Shown here piece by piece: positions 8,190 to 16,636 of a stretch of DNA of 44,451 bases. Numbering within the stretch: the first letter of the stretch is position 1; every line of letters starts with the position of its first letter. The notes under the pieces are model-generated. The model did not search any database and was not told the DNA's origin. It saw only the letters and a program-made list of their open reading frames with translations. The stretch comes from JAAETI01 sp964195945. GTDB taxonomy: Bacteria; Actinomycetota; Acidimicrobiia; Spongiisociales; UBA5794. The DNA lies in NCBI GenBank assembly GCA_964195945.1, contig CAXMRC010000024.1:1-44451 (forward strand). Reading direction: 5' to 3'. A program made the translations under genes and the position numbers.

Positions 8190-10001
8190 ATGAGACCTGT
8201 TCGCCTATCCAGAAGTCTATTTATCGTCGCAGTCGTTCTTGGGATGTTGGCGATCACTCCGTTGGCGAGTTCTGCCCTTGATCCCGGAGGCACGTTCTCC
8301 GATGACAACGGTTCCATCCACGAGGGTGCCATAGAGGCAATCGCTGCTGACGGCATCACTAAAGGATGTAATCCGCCAACCAATGACTTGTATTGTCCGA
8401 CGGCGACGGTGACGCGGGAGCAGATGGCTTCGTTCCTGGTCCGGGCGCTGGATCTACCTGCCGGTACATCCTCTTTCACCGATATCGACGAGTCGATCCA
8501 CAAGGCTGACATCGCTGCAATCGCTGCCGACGGCATCACCAAAGGATGTAATCCGCCAACCAATGATTTGTATTGTCCGACGGCGACGGTGACGCGGGAG
8601 CAGATGGCTTCGTTCCTGGTGCGGGCGCTGGATCTACCTGCCGGAACGGCTTCCTTTACCGATGTTGGCGACACGGTTCACGCCCCCGACATCGCCGCGT
8701 TGGCTACAGCCGGGATAACCAAGGGCTGCAACCCGCCAACCAACGACATGTTCTGCCCGACCGATCCCGTAACCCGGGAGCAGATGGCGTCGTTCTTGTC
8801 ACGTGCTCTTAGCCTTGCTCCGATTGCACCACCGCCACCGTTGCCAGCCGCGAGCCCGAGCCCGCTTGTGGTCATCGGTACACAGAACTGGCTCTATTTC
8901 AATGAGACCGTCGATCAGTCGTGTCTAGACGGCGCGGTGTATGACCGGCTGATTGTTGAGATCGCCAAAGCCAAGACGGTTGTTGAGGCCTCGGGGCGCG
9001 AATTCGTATACGCTATCCCGCCCAACAAGGCGGCGCTCTATCCGGCAACGGTTCCGCAGAGTCTCTGGGATGGTTCTTGTGCGGATCTCAACTCGGCGGC
9101 GTTGCACGCTTCCCTGGCGACAGCCAATGACTCGAACCGGGTCGAGTTGTTCGTCCCGTTTGCCGCCAGCGATGACCGGCTGTACTTCAAACACGACACC
9201 CACTGGAACGTCGACGGTGCACTGCTCGGCTCGGAGCTCATCGCAGGCCGGGCCGCCCCCGGAGTGTGGGATCAGTTGGATCTGTTCGCTTCCCCGGCTT
9301 CGCGACAGGGCGATCTCGCCGGGATCATCGGCGTTGACTGGGTCATTGAATACGAGGAGATGACACCGACGCTCAGCGGGGTGACTCCCGCCGTGACAGT
9401 CGAGAGCATCGCCATCTCCGGTCGTCCGCTGGTCACCTATGCCAGTCCCGGCAGTCCCGAGTTGTCATCGCTGGCGACGGTCGTCGTCCACGATTCGTTT
9501 GGTCTCTTCTTTAGAAACAAGCTGGGCCCGCTGTTTGAGGATGTCACGTTCCTGCCCACCTTCTCGCACCCGATACCGGACGCAGCACGACCGTTTGTAA
9601 CCGCAAGCGAGCAGATCGTTGTCGAGGTTGTGGAGCGCAACGTCTTGCGAGACTTCATTGGCACCGGCACTGCCGGGCATCTTGCCGCAGCGCTTGCCGA
9701 CGACTTCAGCCAGACACCTGTCACGTACACCAGGAACGGAGACAATGTCGATTTCACGATCCCGGCGGGGAGCGCCGGTGACCTCCGCTACCTGATCGTG
9801 GTGGCTGATGTGAGCTCGACTGTGACTCTCGACGATCTGAATGATGTCGACATCCTTGTGACCGACGGCGCCTGGCCGAATGAGATCACTCCGGATGCCA
9901 GCCGGTATGGTTTTGAGATCATGGATTCCGGGGGGACCATGCAGCTACCGTTGCCGGACACGGTGAACGTGACCGCAGCCTTTGTCGTCGTAGTCGAGTA
10001 G
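8190..10001 (+). CDS. SLH-anchored AlgX/AlgJ-like SGNH acetyltransferase-type protein
   Basis: The 603-residue secreted protein starts at an ATG after AAGAAGGGAAGG. A signal peptide (about 1-29, ending ASSA) is followed by three 60-residue SLH repeats (about 31-207), each with GCNPPTN...CP and VTREQMASFLxRAL. After a Pro/Ala linker comes an AlgX/AlgJ-like domain (about 225-490): GTQNWLYFNE opens it, DTHWNVDGA (Asp and His about 335-338) and VVHDSFG (Ser about 435) match the catalytic Asp-x-His and Ser of alginate O-acetyltransferase AlgX. A beta-rich tail (about 500-603) is unassigned. The likely job is O-acetylation of a cell-surface glycan at the wall; substrate and acetyl donor partner (an MBOAT) are not in this window. 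A frame upstream to 7752 is open but overlaps the antisense peptidase and is rejected. Confidence 0.85.
   Translation: MRPVRLSRSLFIVAVVLGMLAITPLASSALDPGGTFSDDNGSIHEGAIEAIAADGITKGCNPPTNDLYCPTATVTREQMASFLVRALDLPAGTSSFTDIDESIHKADIAAIAADGITKGCNPPTNDLYCPTATVTREQMASFLVRALDLPAGTASFTDVGDTVHAPDIAALATAGITKGCNPPTNDMFCPTDPVTREQMASFLSRALSLAPIAPPPPLPAASPSPLVVIGTQNWLYFNETVDQSCLDGAVYDRLIVEIAKAKTVVEASGREFVYAIPPNKAALYPATVPQSLWDGSCADLNSAALHASLATANDSNRVELFVPFAASDDRLYFKHDTHWNVDGALLGSELIAGRAAPGVWDQLDLFASPASRQGDLAGIIGVDWVIEYEEMTPTLSGVTPAVTVESIAISGRPLVTYASPGSPELSSLATVVVHDSFGLFFRNKLGPLFEDVTFLPTFSHPIPDAARPFVTASEQIVVEVVERNVLRDFIGTGTAGHLAAALADDFSQTPVTYTRNGDNVDFTIPAGSAGDLRYLIVVADVSSTVTLDDLNDVDILVTDGAWPNEITPDASRYGFEIMDSGGTMQLPLPDTVNVTAAFVVVVE
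8337..8696 (+). repeat. tandem 180-bp SLH-coding DNA repeat (two units)
   Basis: Units 8337-8516 and 8517-8696 are in register. From the AAAGGATGTAATCCGCC stretch through the codons for VTREQMASFL and LDLPAG they differ by only a few bases, mostly silent. The third SLH repeat of the same gene is clearly more diverged, so the first two look like a recent duplication or gene conversion. Confidence 0.85.
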
Positions 10002-10010
10002 GAGAGCTAA

Positions 10011-11114
10011 ATGAAGGGTCGGCTATTCGGGGCAGTCTTTGTGCTCGTCATAGGTTTACTCGCGGTCGGAACCGCAAATGCCTCAGGGTTTTTCACGGAT
10101 GACGACAACTCGATTCATCTGCGCGCTATCGAGGCGATTGCGGATGAAGGGATAACCAAGGGCTGCAACCCACCCGCCAATGATTTGTATTGTCCGACGG
10201 CGACGGTGACGCGGGAGCAGATGGCTTCGTTCCTGGTGCGGGCTCTGGATCTACCTGCGGGTACCCCTTCTTTCACCGATACCGACGAGTCGATTCACAA
10301 GACGGACATTGCCGCGCTGGCAGCCGCTGGTGTCACCAAGGGCTGTAATCCTCCTTTCAACACTTTGTTCTGTCCGACTGCGACGGTGACCAGGGAGCAG
10401 ATGGCGTCGTTCCTGGTGCGGGCATTGGATCTCCCGGCAGGGACTTCTTCGTTTACCGATCTGGGTGAGTCTGTCCACACAGCCGACATCGCCGCCTTGG
10501 CGACAGCCGGGATAACCAAGGGCTGTAATCCTCCTGACAACACTCTGTTCTGCCCAACGGCCCCCGTAACCAGGGAGCAGATGGCATCGTTCCTGGTACG
10601 GGGACTCGGGCTCGACTCTTCACCCCGGATCGTGGTCACCTCGGATGGTGATTTGGCTGGTGTCGCCGAGGGCACGCTTGAGGTTGACGCCGTGGCGGAA
10701 CTTAGCGACCTCTTCGGAGCACCCACGCTCGACACGCCAGGACGTTGTCCCTACTTCTTGCCCGAGGACAACATGCGATACGTTCGTTGGGGATCGTTGA
10801 TCGCTGCTATCAAAACCGTGGACTCGGGCGACGGGCAGATCGGGTTGGTCGGCTGGCGATATAAGCTCGATGCAGGTGGCAATCCTGAGCCCGGCGGTCC
10901 CCTCGCTGGTCACATCGAGATGCCGTTTGGTCTCGAACTGGGCGACCCGATCGGCGATGCGGTCGATGCCGGCGGTAGCGCCATCGCGACAACTCCGTTT
11001 GGGTGGACCATCGTCGAGTTTGTCGACTTCATCGTTGAAGCCGACGGACTTTCAGTGGATGCGGCTGCGCCTATCGATGGCGTTCAGCAAGGGTTCGGAT
11101 TCTCCTGCGAATAA
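10011..11114 (+). CDS. SLH-repeat surface protein with unknown C-terminal domain
   Basis: The 367-residue protein begins ten bases after the preceding SLH-AlgX gene and is probably co-transcribed with it. It has a signal peptide (about 1-25, ending ANASG) and three SLH repeats (about 27-205) with the same GCNPP...CP Cys pair and VTREQMASFL core. The C-terminal domain (about 206-367) starts RIVVTSDGDL and contains AELSDLFGAPT, GRCPYF, and a final Cys near the C-terminus. I do not recognise this domain; it could be a beta-rich ligand-binding module with one disulfide (GRCPYF Cys and FSCE Cys). Placement indicates a wall-bound protein, perhaps a partner of the AlgX-like protein. Confidence 0.8.
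   Translation: MKGRLFGAVFVLVIGLLAVGTANASGFFTDDDNSIHLRAIEAIADEGITKGCNPPANDLYCPTATVTREQMASFLVRALDLPAGTPSFTDTDESIHKTDIAALAAAGVTKGCNPPFNTLFCPTATVTREQMASFLVRALDLPAGTSSFTDLGESVHTADIAALATAGITKGCNPPDNTLFCPTAPVTREQMASFLVRGLGLDSSPRIVVTSDGDLAGVAEGTLEVDAVAELSDLFGAPTLDTPGRCPYFLPEDNMRYVRWGSLIAAIKTVDSGDGQIGLVGWRYKLDAGGNPEPGGPLAGHIEMPFGLELGDPIGDAVDAGGSAIATTPFGWTIVEFVDFIVEADGLSVDAAAPIDGVQQGFGFSCE
10177..10243 (+). repeat. 67-bp SLH segment identical between neighbouring genes
   Basis: This segment is base-for-base identical to 8560-8626 in the preceding gene, and the match continues past a single mismatch for 14 more bases. It encodes the end of CNPPxN through VTREQMASFLVRA. Identity at silent positions points to recent exchange between the two genes. 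Confidence 0.85.
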
Positions 11115-11127
11115 TCTGCTGGCAGCC

Positions 11128-12390
11128 CTAGTACAGGTAGGTCCACTTCCAGGTCTCTGACTCGGAGGCAACGCCCTCGGTGATCGTGCGGGTAACTGTG
11201 TAGGTACGACCACTGGCGATAGTGTCGGTAGCGACGATCCTGGCCTTTGGCCCACCTTCGCTGACCACGTCCAGGACTGTGCCCGCCGTTGAGGTGAAGT
11301 CGCCGACAACGCTGCGCCCATCGTTGTCGCCCCACAGTTCCACTGTCACGGAAGTGCCGGTGTAGTGGGAACGGATCTCCAGCGGGTGAGCGGTGTCGTT
11401 GCTGAATTTCAGATCAATCCATCCCACGATCAGGGTCGATTCGATGGCCTGTGGGTAACGGGCAAAATCCACGCTGTGGGGTCGATGCTCGATCTCGTCG
11501 AGTCCGGCGTACCAGACAGCATTGAAGAGGGTGGTCGATGTCTGGCAGTTGCCGCTGTCGACATCGTTGCCAAGGACCTGGAGCATGGACAATGTGTCTC
11601 CGGGGAGGAGCACGATGCCGTTGATCGCCTTGGCGACCTCTTGTACGTAGATCACCCGGGTCTCACAACAGTTGTGGTGCGTCGTAAAGCTGGAGATGAG
11701 ATGGAACGGAGCGTCTGGCGGCTCGATCGGATCTAGCTCGAGGGCGCGAGTCAGGAAGGTTGCCATCTGCTCCCGAGTCACGAGTTGATACGGGCAGAAT
11801 TCGTCGTTCGCTGGAGGGTTGCAGCCGAGGGTGATACCCGCCGCAGCAATGGCGTTGATGTCTTGTGTGTGCACGGAGTCGGCAAGATCGGTGAATGGCC
11901 CGATTTCGGTCCCGGAAAGTCCGAGGGCGCGGGCGAGCATCGAAGCCATCTCTGCTCTAGTGATTGATCGGCTGGGACAGAACTCAGTGTTGATCGGCGG
12001 GTTGCAGCCCTTCGTAATACCCGAGGCTGCGATGGCGTTGATGGCAGGCTCATGCACCGAGCCCATGACATCGGAGAACGGTTCGACAGAGGCTTCACCA
12101 AGGTTGAAGGCGCGCGACAAGAACGTTGCCATCTCGCCACGAGTTACCGGCTGGGTGGGACAATATCGATCATTGGTTGGTGGGTTGCACCCGACCGTGA
12201 CCCCGGCCGCAGCGATGGCTTCTATGGAGCCTTCGTGGAGGCTGTCGTTGTCGTCGACAAATGTGCCGCCCGGTAGGAGGTCAGCGGCGTCGGCAGCTGT
12301 GGCCGTAGCTGGTAGTCCAACTGCCACGCCCGCCACTATTGCCAGGCCAAGCGTGAGCCGTCCTAATCGTCCTATCGCAGTCCCGCTCAC
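11128..12390 (-). CDS. SLH-anchored VanW-domain protein
   Basis: A 420-residue exported protein. I use the GTG at 12390 because it has a GAAGGGA-type ribosome site and directly precedes a clean signal peptide (about 1-34, ending TATAA); a longer frame to 12534 adds a non-signal-like leader. Three SLH repeats follow (about 40-220) with VGCNPPTN, KGCNPPIN and LGCNPPAN. The C-terminal domain is VanW: SSFTTHHNCCETRVIYV, AKAINGIVLLPGDTLSM, then SGNCQTSTTLFNAVWYAGL and GWIDLKFSNDT, in family order. VanW is found in some vancomycin-resistance clusters but its biochemical role is unsettled; a peptidoglycan-related role at the wall is inference. The gene is convergent with the preceding SLH gene, 13 bases apart. 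Confidence 0.9.
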   Translation of the reverse strand: MSGTAIGRLGRLTLGLAIVAGVAVGLPATATAADAADLLPGGTFVDDNDSLHEGSIEAIAAAGVTVGCNPPTNDRYCPTQPVTRGEMATFLSRAFNLGEASVEPFSDVMGSVHEPAINAIAASGITKGCNPPINTEFCPSRSITRAEMASMLARALGLSGTEIGPFTDLADSVHTQDINAIAAAGITLGCNPPANDEFCPYQLVTREQMATFLTRALELDPIEPPDAPFHLISSFTTHHNCCETRVIYVQEVAKAINGIVLLPGDTLSMLQVLGNDVDSGNCQTSTTLFNAVWYAGLDEIEHRPHSVDFARYPQAIESTLIVGWIDLKFSNDTAHPLEIRSHYTGTSVTVELWGDNDGRSVVGDFTSTAGTVLDVVSEGGPKARIVATDTIASGRTYTVTRTITEGVASESETWKWTYLY

Positions 12391-12511
12391 GTTCTTCCCT
12401 TCGTGGATCCAATTATCAACATCGGTATCCGTGATGCTGGTCTTTAGGGCCCGAGCTTCAGGAAATGCTACTTGGAGTCGTTTCGCAATTCCACGTTTCG
12501 CCCTCAGGACC

Positions 12512-12555
12512 GAACAACAAGAAAAGCCGGCCACCCGAGGGGGACAAAGGCGGCC
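12512..12555 (-). terminator. rho-independent-like terminator after the OFA carrier
   Basis: On the minus strand, GGCCGCC and GGTGGCC (plus-strand 12549-12555 and 12529-12535) pair with one G-U, followed by GGCTTTTCTTGTTGTT. Stem plus T-rich tail fits termination of the MFS gene that ends at 12579. Confidence 0.6.
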
Positions 12556-12578
12556 CGCTCTCTTGTTCTTGTGACCCG

Positions 12579-13892
12579 CTATCGGGCCGCTGACCCTTCC
12601 TTTTCGAACAGGTGAGCGTTGTGCACGAAACCATGCACGGTGAATGCCTTGGTCGCTTCATCATGGCTAGGCGGGAATACCAGGTACGAAGCGGCTGCCC
12701 CGAGCAAACACAGCACCCCGGTGATTGAGAATGCCAGCGGGAAGTTCCCCGCATCGCCCAACCATCCACCGAGAATGGGGAAGATGATGCCGCCCGCCCC
12801 GTAGGACAGGAATACCCATGGGTAGTTTTTGCCGACGGTCGCGTTGCCAAATTCGTCGGCCGTAAGGGCTGGGAACAGTGCGAAGTTGCCGCCAAAGTTG
12901 AATCCGATGAGCGTCGCAAACAGATAAAGCGTGTACTCGTTGCCAGCCATAGAGGTGAATAGCAGCAGTAGCACGCCCTGGCTCGCGGCCATTGTTACAA
13001 CCGACTTCTTGCGGCCAAGCTTGTCTCCGAGTACGCCCCAGGCAAGGCGACCGACGCCGTTGGCAAGGCTGAAGAACACGGCCATTGCCGTACCCGCGAT
13101 CGCGTCGGCGGCATCAATCCCGATGCCGTTGTCCACGAGAGCTTCAGGTGGGTACAGCTTCATCAGGCCAATAGCCATCAAGCCTGCTCCGGCGCTGACA
13201 AGGAAGGTAAGTGAGATCAGGTGGAATTGAGGGGTACGGAGCATCTCTTGCGGAGTGAAGTCTTCGCCGCCGGCGCCCTTCGCTTGTGGCGGGGTGAATC
13301 CGTCCGGCAACCAGCCCTCCGGGGGCATCTTCATCCACATGCTGCCGAGCACTACGAGGATTGCAAACAACACGCCGTAGACCATGAAGGTTCCGTCGAG
13401 TCCGATAGAGTCGATTAGTCCGCCCCATGACCCGGCGAGCTTTACCCATCCGAGTGCGCCAAAACCAAATCCGGCGACGGCGACACCCGTGATCATGCCT
13501 TTCCTGTCGGGGAACCAGCGCATACCGACAGCGATCGGGACCACATAGGCGAGGCCAATTCCGCTACCGCCGATGAGGCCGACGCCGAGCAGGACGACCC
13601 AGAAGTTGGTTCCGCTGCCGAGACCAGCGATGAAGTAGCCGAGGCCAAGGGTGATACCACCGGCCAGTGCGAGCCGCTGTGGGCCCCAGGCGGCGATCTT
13701 CCGTCCCGCAAAGACCATCACGAGAGCAAAGCTGGCAAGACCGACCGCAAACACGATCTGGGTCTCTGCGTTAGACCATCCCGCATCCTTCAATCCCGGC
13801 GTGAATACCGACCATGCATATATCGCTCCGAGACTCAGCTGGATGAGCAGAGCTCCTAGAACAACTTTCCAACGAGAGGCCGCTTCGGCCAT
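12579..13892 (-). CDS. OFA-family MFS transporter (oxalate/formate antiporter-like)
   Basis: The 437-residue protein has twelve predicted membrane helices and the OFA hallmark GAIYAWSVFTPGL in helix 1. RWFPDRKGMITGVAVAGFGFGA (nearly the family phrase in helices 4-5) and a second-half loop GDKLGRKKS follow. The subfamily includes oxalate:formate exchangers and other monocarboxylate carriers; the real substrate cannot be read here. The ATG follows GAAGGGG. It is alone on its strand with a terminator-like hairpin after it and no oxalate-metabolism gene nearby, so a monocarboxylate role is as likely as oxalate. Confidence 0.85.
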   Translation of the reverse strand: MAEAASRWKVVLGALLIQLSLGAIYAWSVFTPGLKDAGWSNAETQIVFAVGLASFALVMVFAGRKIAAWGPQRLALAGGITLGLGYFIAGLGSGTNFWVVLLGVGLIGGSGIGLAYVVPIAVGMRWFPDRKGMITGVAVAGFGFGALGWVKLAGSWGGLIDSIGLDGTFMVYGVLFAILVVLGSMWMKMPPEGWLPDGFTPPQAKGAGGEDFTPQEMLRTPQFHLISLTFLVSAGAGLMAIGLMKLYPPEALVDNGIGIDAADAIAGTAMAVFFSLANGVGRLAWGVLGDKLGRKKSVVTMAASQGVLLLLFTSMAGNEYTLYLFATLIGFNFGGNFALFPALTADEFGNATVGKNYPWVFLSYGAGGIIFPILGGWLGDAGNFPLAFSITGVLCLLGAAASYLVFPPSHDEATKAFTVHGFVHNAHLFEKEGSAAR

Positions 13893-14045
13893 GACAGAAC
13901 CCCTTCAACATTTGAATGCTTGATTAGGGACACCGTATGCAACCGATCGAGCGACCGGTAGGGTCGAACGGCTTGCAGCCAGGGGCATTGGTCCGTGATG
14001 TTTTTCTGAGTTTGGAGGTTCTGGCGCTATATGTGCGACACACCA

Positions 14046-14858
14046 CTAGGGCGCAAGGATTCGGATCTCGATGGCGCCGGTGTTTCCGCCGGTTGAGTCT
14101 GACACTTCGAATCGGAATGTCTGGCCCACGGTATCGACCGATGACGGTGACGGATTGGCGGGATTGCCCGCTGCGAAGGGTCCGAGGATCTCGCCGCCGT
14201 CGATGGTCACGGTGTACGTAGTGGTGGTTGCGGTACCGTCAGCCATCGTCCTGGTCAGGAACTCGAATCCGGCGACTTCTTGCACGGTTCCAAGGTCGAC
14301 GGTGATGAAGGAGTCGTCACCGTCACCTGCGGAAGACCACTCGGTGCTCAGATCGCCATCGATGGCGTTGCCGCCGGCCCACAGTCCCGAGAACTCGCTG
14401 CTTACCTCGGTGACAGTTCCGCCAACAGCAAGGTTGTCTGACGCTTCTGTGGCGTCGGTCTGTGTGTCCTGGTCGGGAAGCGTAAACGTCATCAGGTCGC
14501 TTTGGTACAGCGTCCCGTCTGCAGTTGACCCCTGGAGTCTGTAGAAGTAGGTCTGGCCTGCTTCTGCCCCCGGCAGAAAGACATCGTGCTGGACGATCCC
14601 TGTCCCGTTCATCGCCAGCGAGTTGTTGAATTGGCCCAGTTCCTCGGTTTCGCCCCACACAATTGCGCAGATCGCCGCCTCGGTGGTGGTGACTCGAAAG
14701 ATGGCACGTCCCGGGAACGTGGGGTCGTTCTCGAATTCGAGAGGGGAGTCCTGGATCTCCTCGAAGGGCCGCAATCCCGAGCTTGTTGTGTCGTCACCCG
14801 AGGAACAGGCGGCCGCCAATAGGGCGACCGCGCCCGCGATGAAGATGAGCCTTTTCAT
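14046..14858 (-). CDS. discoidin (F5/8 type C)-domain lipoprotein
   Basis: A 270-residue lipoprotein with lipobox LAAAC (Cys18). Residues about 30-130 look like a fibronectin type III-type sandwich (AIFRVTTTEAAICAIVWGE, then QTYFYRLQGSTADGTLYQS). Residues about 142-268 resemble an F5/8 type C/CBM32 jelly roll: NLAVGGTVTEVSSEF, AIDGDLSTEWSSAGDGDDS, then ITVDLGTVQEVAGFEFLTR. The AIDG-D-xxTxW signature is the strongest evidence. Such domains bind glycans or surfaces; the protein probably sits outside the membrane, with no catalytic domain visible. Neighbours give no pathway hint. Confidence 0.8.
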   Translation of the reverse strand: MKRLIFIAGAVALLAAACSSGDDTTSSGLRPFEEIQDSPLEFENDPTFPGRAIFRVTTTEAAICAIVWGETEELGQFNNSLAMNGTGIVQHDVFLPGAEAGQTYFYRLQGSTADGTLYQSDLMTFTLPDQDTQTDATEASDNLAVGGTVTEVSSEFSGLWAGGNAIDGDLSTEWSSAGDGDDSFITVDLGTVQEVAGFEFLTRTMADGTATTTTYTVTIDGGEILGPFAAGNPANPSPSSVDTVGQTFRFEVSDSTGGNTGAIEIRILAP

Positions 14859-15020
14859 TGATACCTTCCGAACGATGTTGACTCTACGACGTATTCGGCG
14901 GCCGAGCTACACCCGCTTTGTCGCACTTGCGACAATTCGGCTGCCGGGTATGGACCCGAATTGGGAGTCAGGGACGGGGCCTACTATCTGCCGCATCGCT
15001 GATTCGACCCGGGAGATTCC

Positions 15021-15539
15021 ATGACCATCGCAGAGAGCATTGTTCTCACCGGGTTTATGGGGACGGGCAAGAGCACCATTGGCCGATTGCTCGCTGATCG
15101 ACTTCAGCTCGAGTGGGTGGACACTGATGCCCTCATCGAGTCGCGCCATGGTCTGATCCCTGAAATCTTTGCGGCCAACGGTGAGGAGGCCTTCCGCGAC
15201 ATGGAGCGGGCGATCGCCGTCGAACTGGCTGATCGCACGGGTCTTGTGATCTCGACCGGTGGGCGGTTGATGCTCGACCCCCACAACGCCGAGCTATTGG
15301 GGCGGCGCTCGAGGGTCTTCTGCCTCATCGCTGGCGCGGATGAAGTCTTGCGGCGGGTTTCTTCCCAAGACGGGCCACCGCGCCCGTTGCTTGGAGAAGG
15401 TCGCCCGCTGGAACGGATTGCGGCACTGCTGGACGAGAGGCAAGCCGGGTACGCACAGTTCGAGCAGGTTAGAACTGATGGCAGAACACAGGCAGAAGTT
15501 GCAGATGACATCGAACAGCGAGTTGCCAACGACAGCTGA
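15021..15539 (+). CDS. aroK: shikimate kinase
   Basis: A 172-residue P-loop kinase that phosphorylates shikimate at the 3-hydroxyl in aromatic amino acid synthesis. Walker A is GFMGTGKST (residues 10-18); next come DTDALIESRHG, IPEIFAANGEEAFRDME, STGG and the lid-region RPLL. These match shikimate kinase rather than gluconate kinase. The usual third glycine after STGG is Arg (STGGR). GGGAG lies five bases before the ATG. It is not next to aroB or aroC, so it could be a second copy or a related small-molecule kinase. The downstream aldo/keto reductase follows by 47 bases. Confidence 0.85.
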   Translation: MTIAESIVLTGFMGTGKSTIGRLLADRLQLEWVDTDALIESRHGLIPEIFAANGEEAFRDMERAIAVELADRTGLVISTGGRLMLDPHNAELLGRRSRVFCLIAGADEVLRRVSSQDGPPRPLLGEGRPLERIAALLDERQAGYAQFEQVRTDGRTQAEVADDIEQRVANDS

Positions 15540-15586
15540 GCGGTCGAGCAGGGGACGCCCAGAAAAGGAGATAGAAAGGGTTTGAA

Positions 15587-16549
15587 ATGGAGATGCAATA
15601 TCGCAGGCTGGGCCGGGCCGGCATCAAGGTCAGCGTCTTTTCGTACGGGTCATGGTTGACCTTTGGTAGTCAGCAGGAGACGGATCAAAGCCTGCAGTGC
15701 ATGAATGCAGCGTACGAAGCAGGGATCAACTTCTTCGACAACGCCGAGGTATATGCCGGCGGCAAGGCCGAGACCGTGATGGGTGACGCCCTTGTGGAAC
15801 TCGGCTGGCCGCGCCATTCCTATCTCGTATCAACGAAGTACTTCTGGGGTATCCACCGCGACATACCCAATGCCTTCTATACGCTCAATCGCAAGTATCT
15901 GATGGAGGCCATCGACAAGTCGCTGGAGCGGCTGCAACTCGACTACGTGGATCTTGTCTATTGCCATCGTCCCGATCCTGAGACGCCGATCGAGGAAACG
16001 GTGTGGGCAATGTCCGATATCGTCGCGTCAGGGAAGGCGCTTTACTGGGGTACCTCGGAGTGGTCCGCGGCAGACATTCGCGCGGCCTGGGAAATTGCCG
16101 AGCGGCACCATCTCCGCAAGCCCGTAGTCGAGCAGCCCGAGTACAACCTGTTCAACCGGACCAAGGTCGAAAGCGAATTCGCCCGTCTCTATGAGGACAT
16201 CGGGCTCGGTCTCACCACCTTCAGCCCGCTTGCCTCCGGACTACTCACCGGCAAATACGCAGCGGGAATTCCCGCGGGGAGCCGGGCGCACGAGGTCGAG
16301 TGGCTGCAAGGCTCGGTCACCGACCCCGCCAATCTTGCCAAGGTTGCCGAGCTCGAGGCCGTCGCAAACGAGGTGGGCTGCTCCCTGGCCCAACTCGCCC
16401 TGGCCTGGACGGCCTCCAACCCCAACGTCAGCTCAGTCATCATCGGGGCTCGCAAAGTCGATCAACTCAACGAGAACCTGATTGCTCTCGACGTACTCGC
16501 CGAACTCACCGACGAGCATAAGGCAAAGATCGACATTATCTTCAGCTAG
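15587..16549 (+). CDS. aldo/keto reductase, potassium-channel beta-subunit-like
   Basis: A 320-residue NADPH-dependent oxidoreductase with the (beta/alpha)8 fold. The N-terminus MQYRRLGRAGIKVSVFSYGSW, then INFFDNAEVYAGGKAE (catalytic Asp and Tyr), STKYFWG (catalytic Lys), LDYVDLVYCHRPDPETPIEE (catalytic His) and ALYWGTSEW match the Kv-beta/YghZ-type aldo/keto reductase family. Near the C-terminus, SSVIIGARKVDQLNENL binds the cofactor. Substrate is probably a reactive aldehyde or ketone; this is family inference. The ATG at 15587 has AAAGGG six bases upstream; a second ATG lies two codons later. Possibly co-transcribed with the shikimate kinase. Confidence 0.9.
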   Translation: MEMQYRRLGRAGIKVSVFSYGSWLTFGSQQETDQSLQCMNAAYEAGINFFDNAEVYAGGKAETVMGDALVELGWPRHSYLVSTKYFWGIHRDIPNAFYTLNRKYLMEAIDKSLERLQLDYVDLVYCHRPDPETPIEETVWAMSDIVASGKALYWGTSEWSAADIRAAWEIAERHHLRKPVVEQPEYNLFNRTKVESEFARLYEDIGLGLTTFSPLASGLLTGKYAAGIPAGSRAHEVEWLQGSVTDPANLAKVAELEAVANEVGCSLAQLALAWTASNPNVSSVIIGARKVDQLNENLIALDVLAELTDEHKAKIDIIFS

Positions 16550-16636
16550 ATGGGCAAGGGAGAACGTACGCTGGCAACCAGCGATGACTCATTCTGTGGG
16601 AACTGAAACCGGGCCGCTGGCGACTTGGTAACTGAT

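Noticed and set aside
8069..8674. Long minus-strand frame across the first SLH repeats
   Set aside because: It is antisense to a strong SLH-coding frame and its amino acid repeats only mirror the SLH DNA repeats; no ribosome site or family resemblance.
11819..12574. 251-codon plus-strand frame opposite the VanW gene
   Set aside because: Its Arg/Ser/Pro-rich composition is typical of antisense shadows, and the VanW/SLH frame on the other strand is unambiguous.
16569..16583. CGCTGG-CAA-CCAGCG hairpin after the aldo/keto reductase
   Set aside because: A perfect 6-base stem but with no T-run; too short to call a terminator with confidence.
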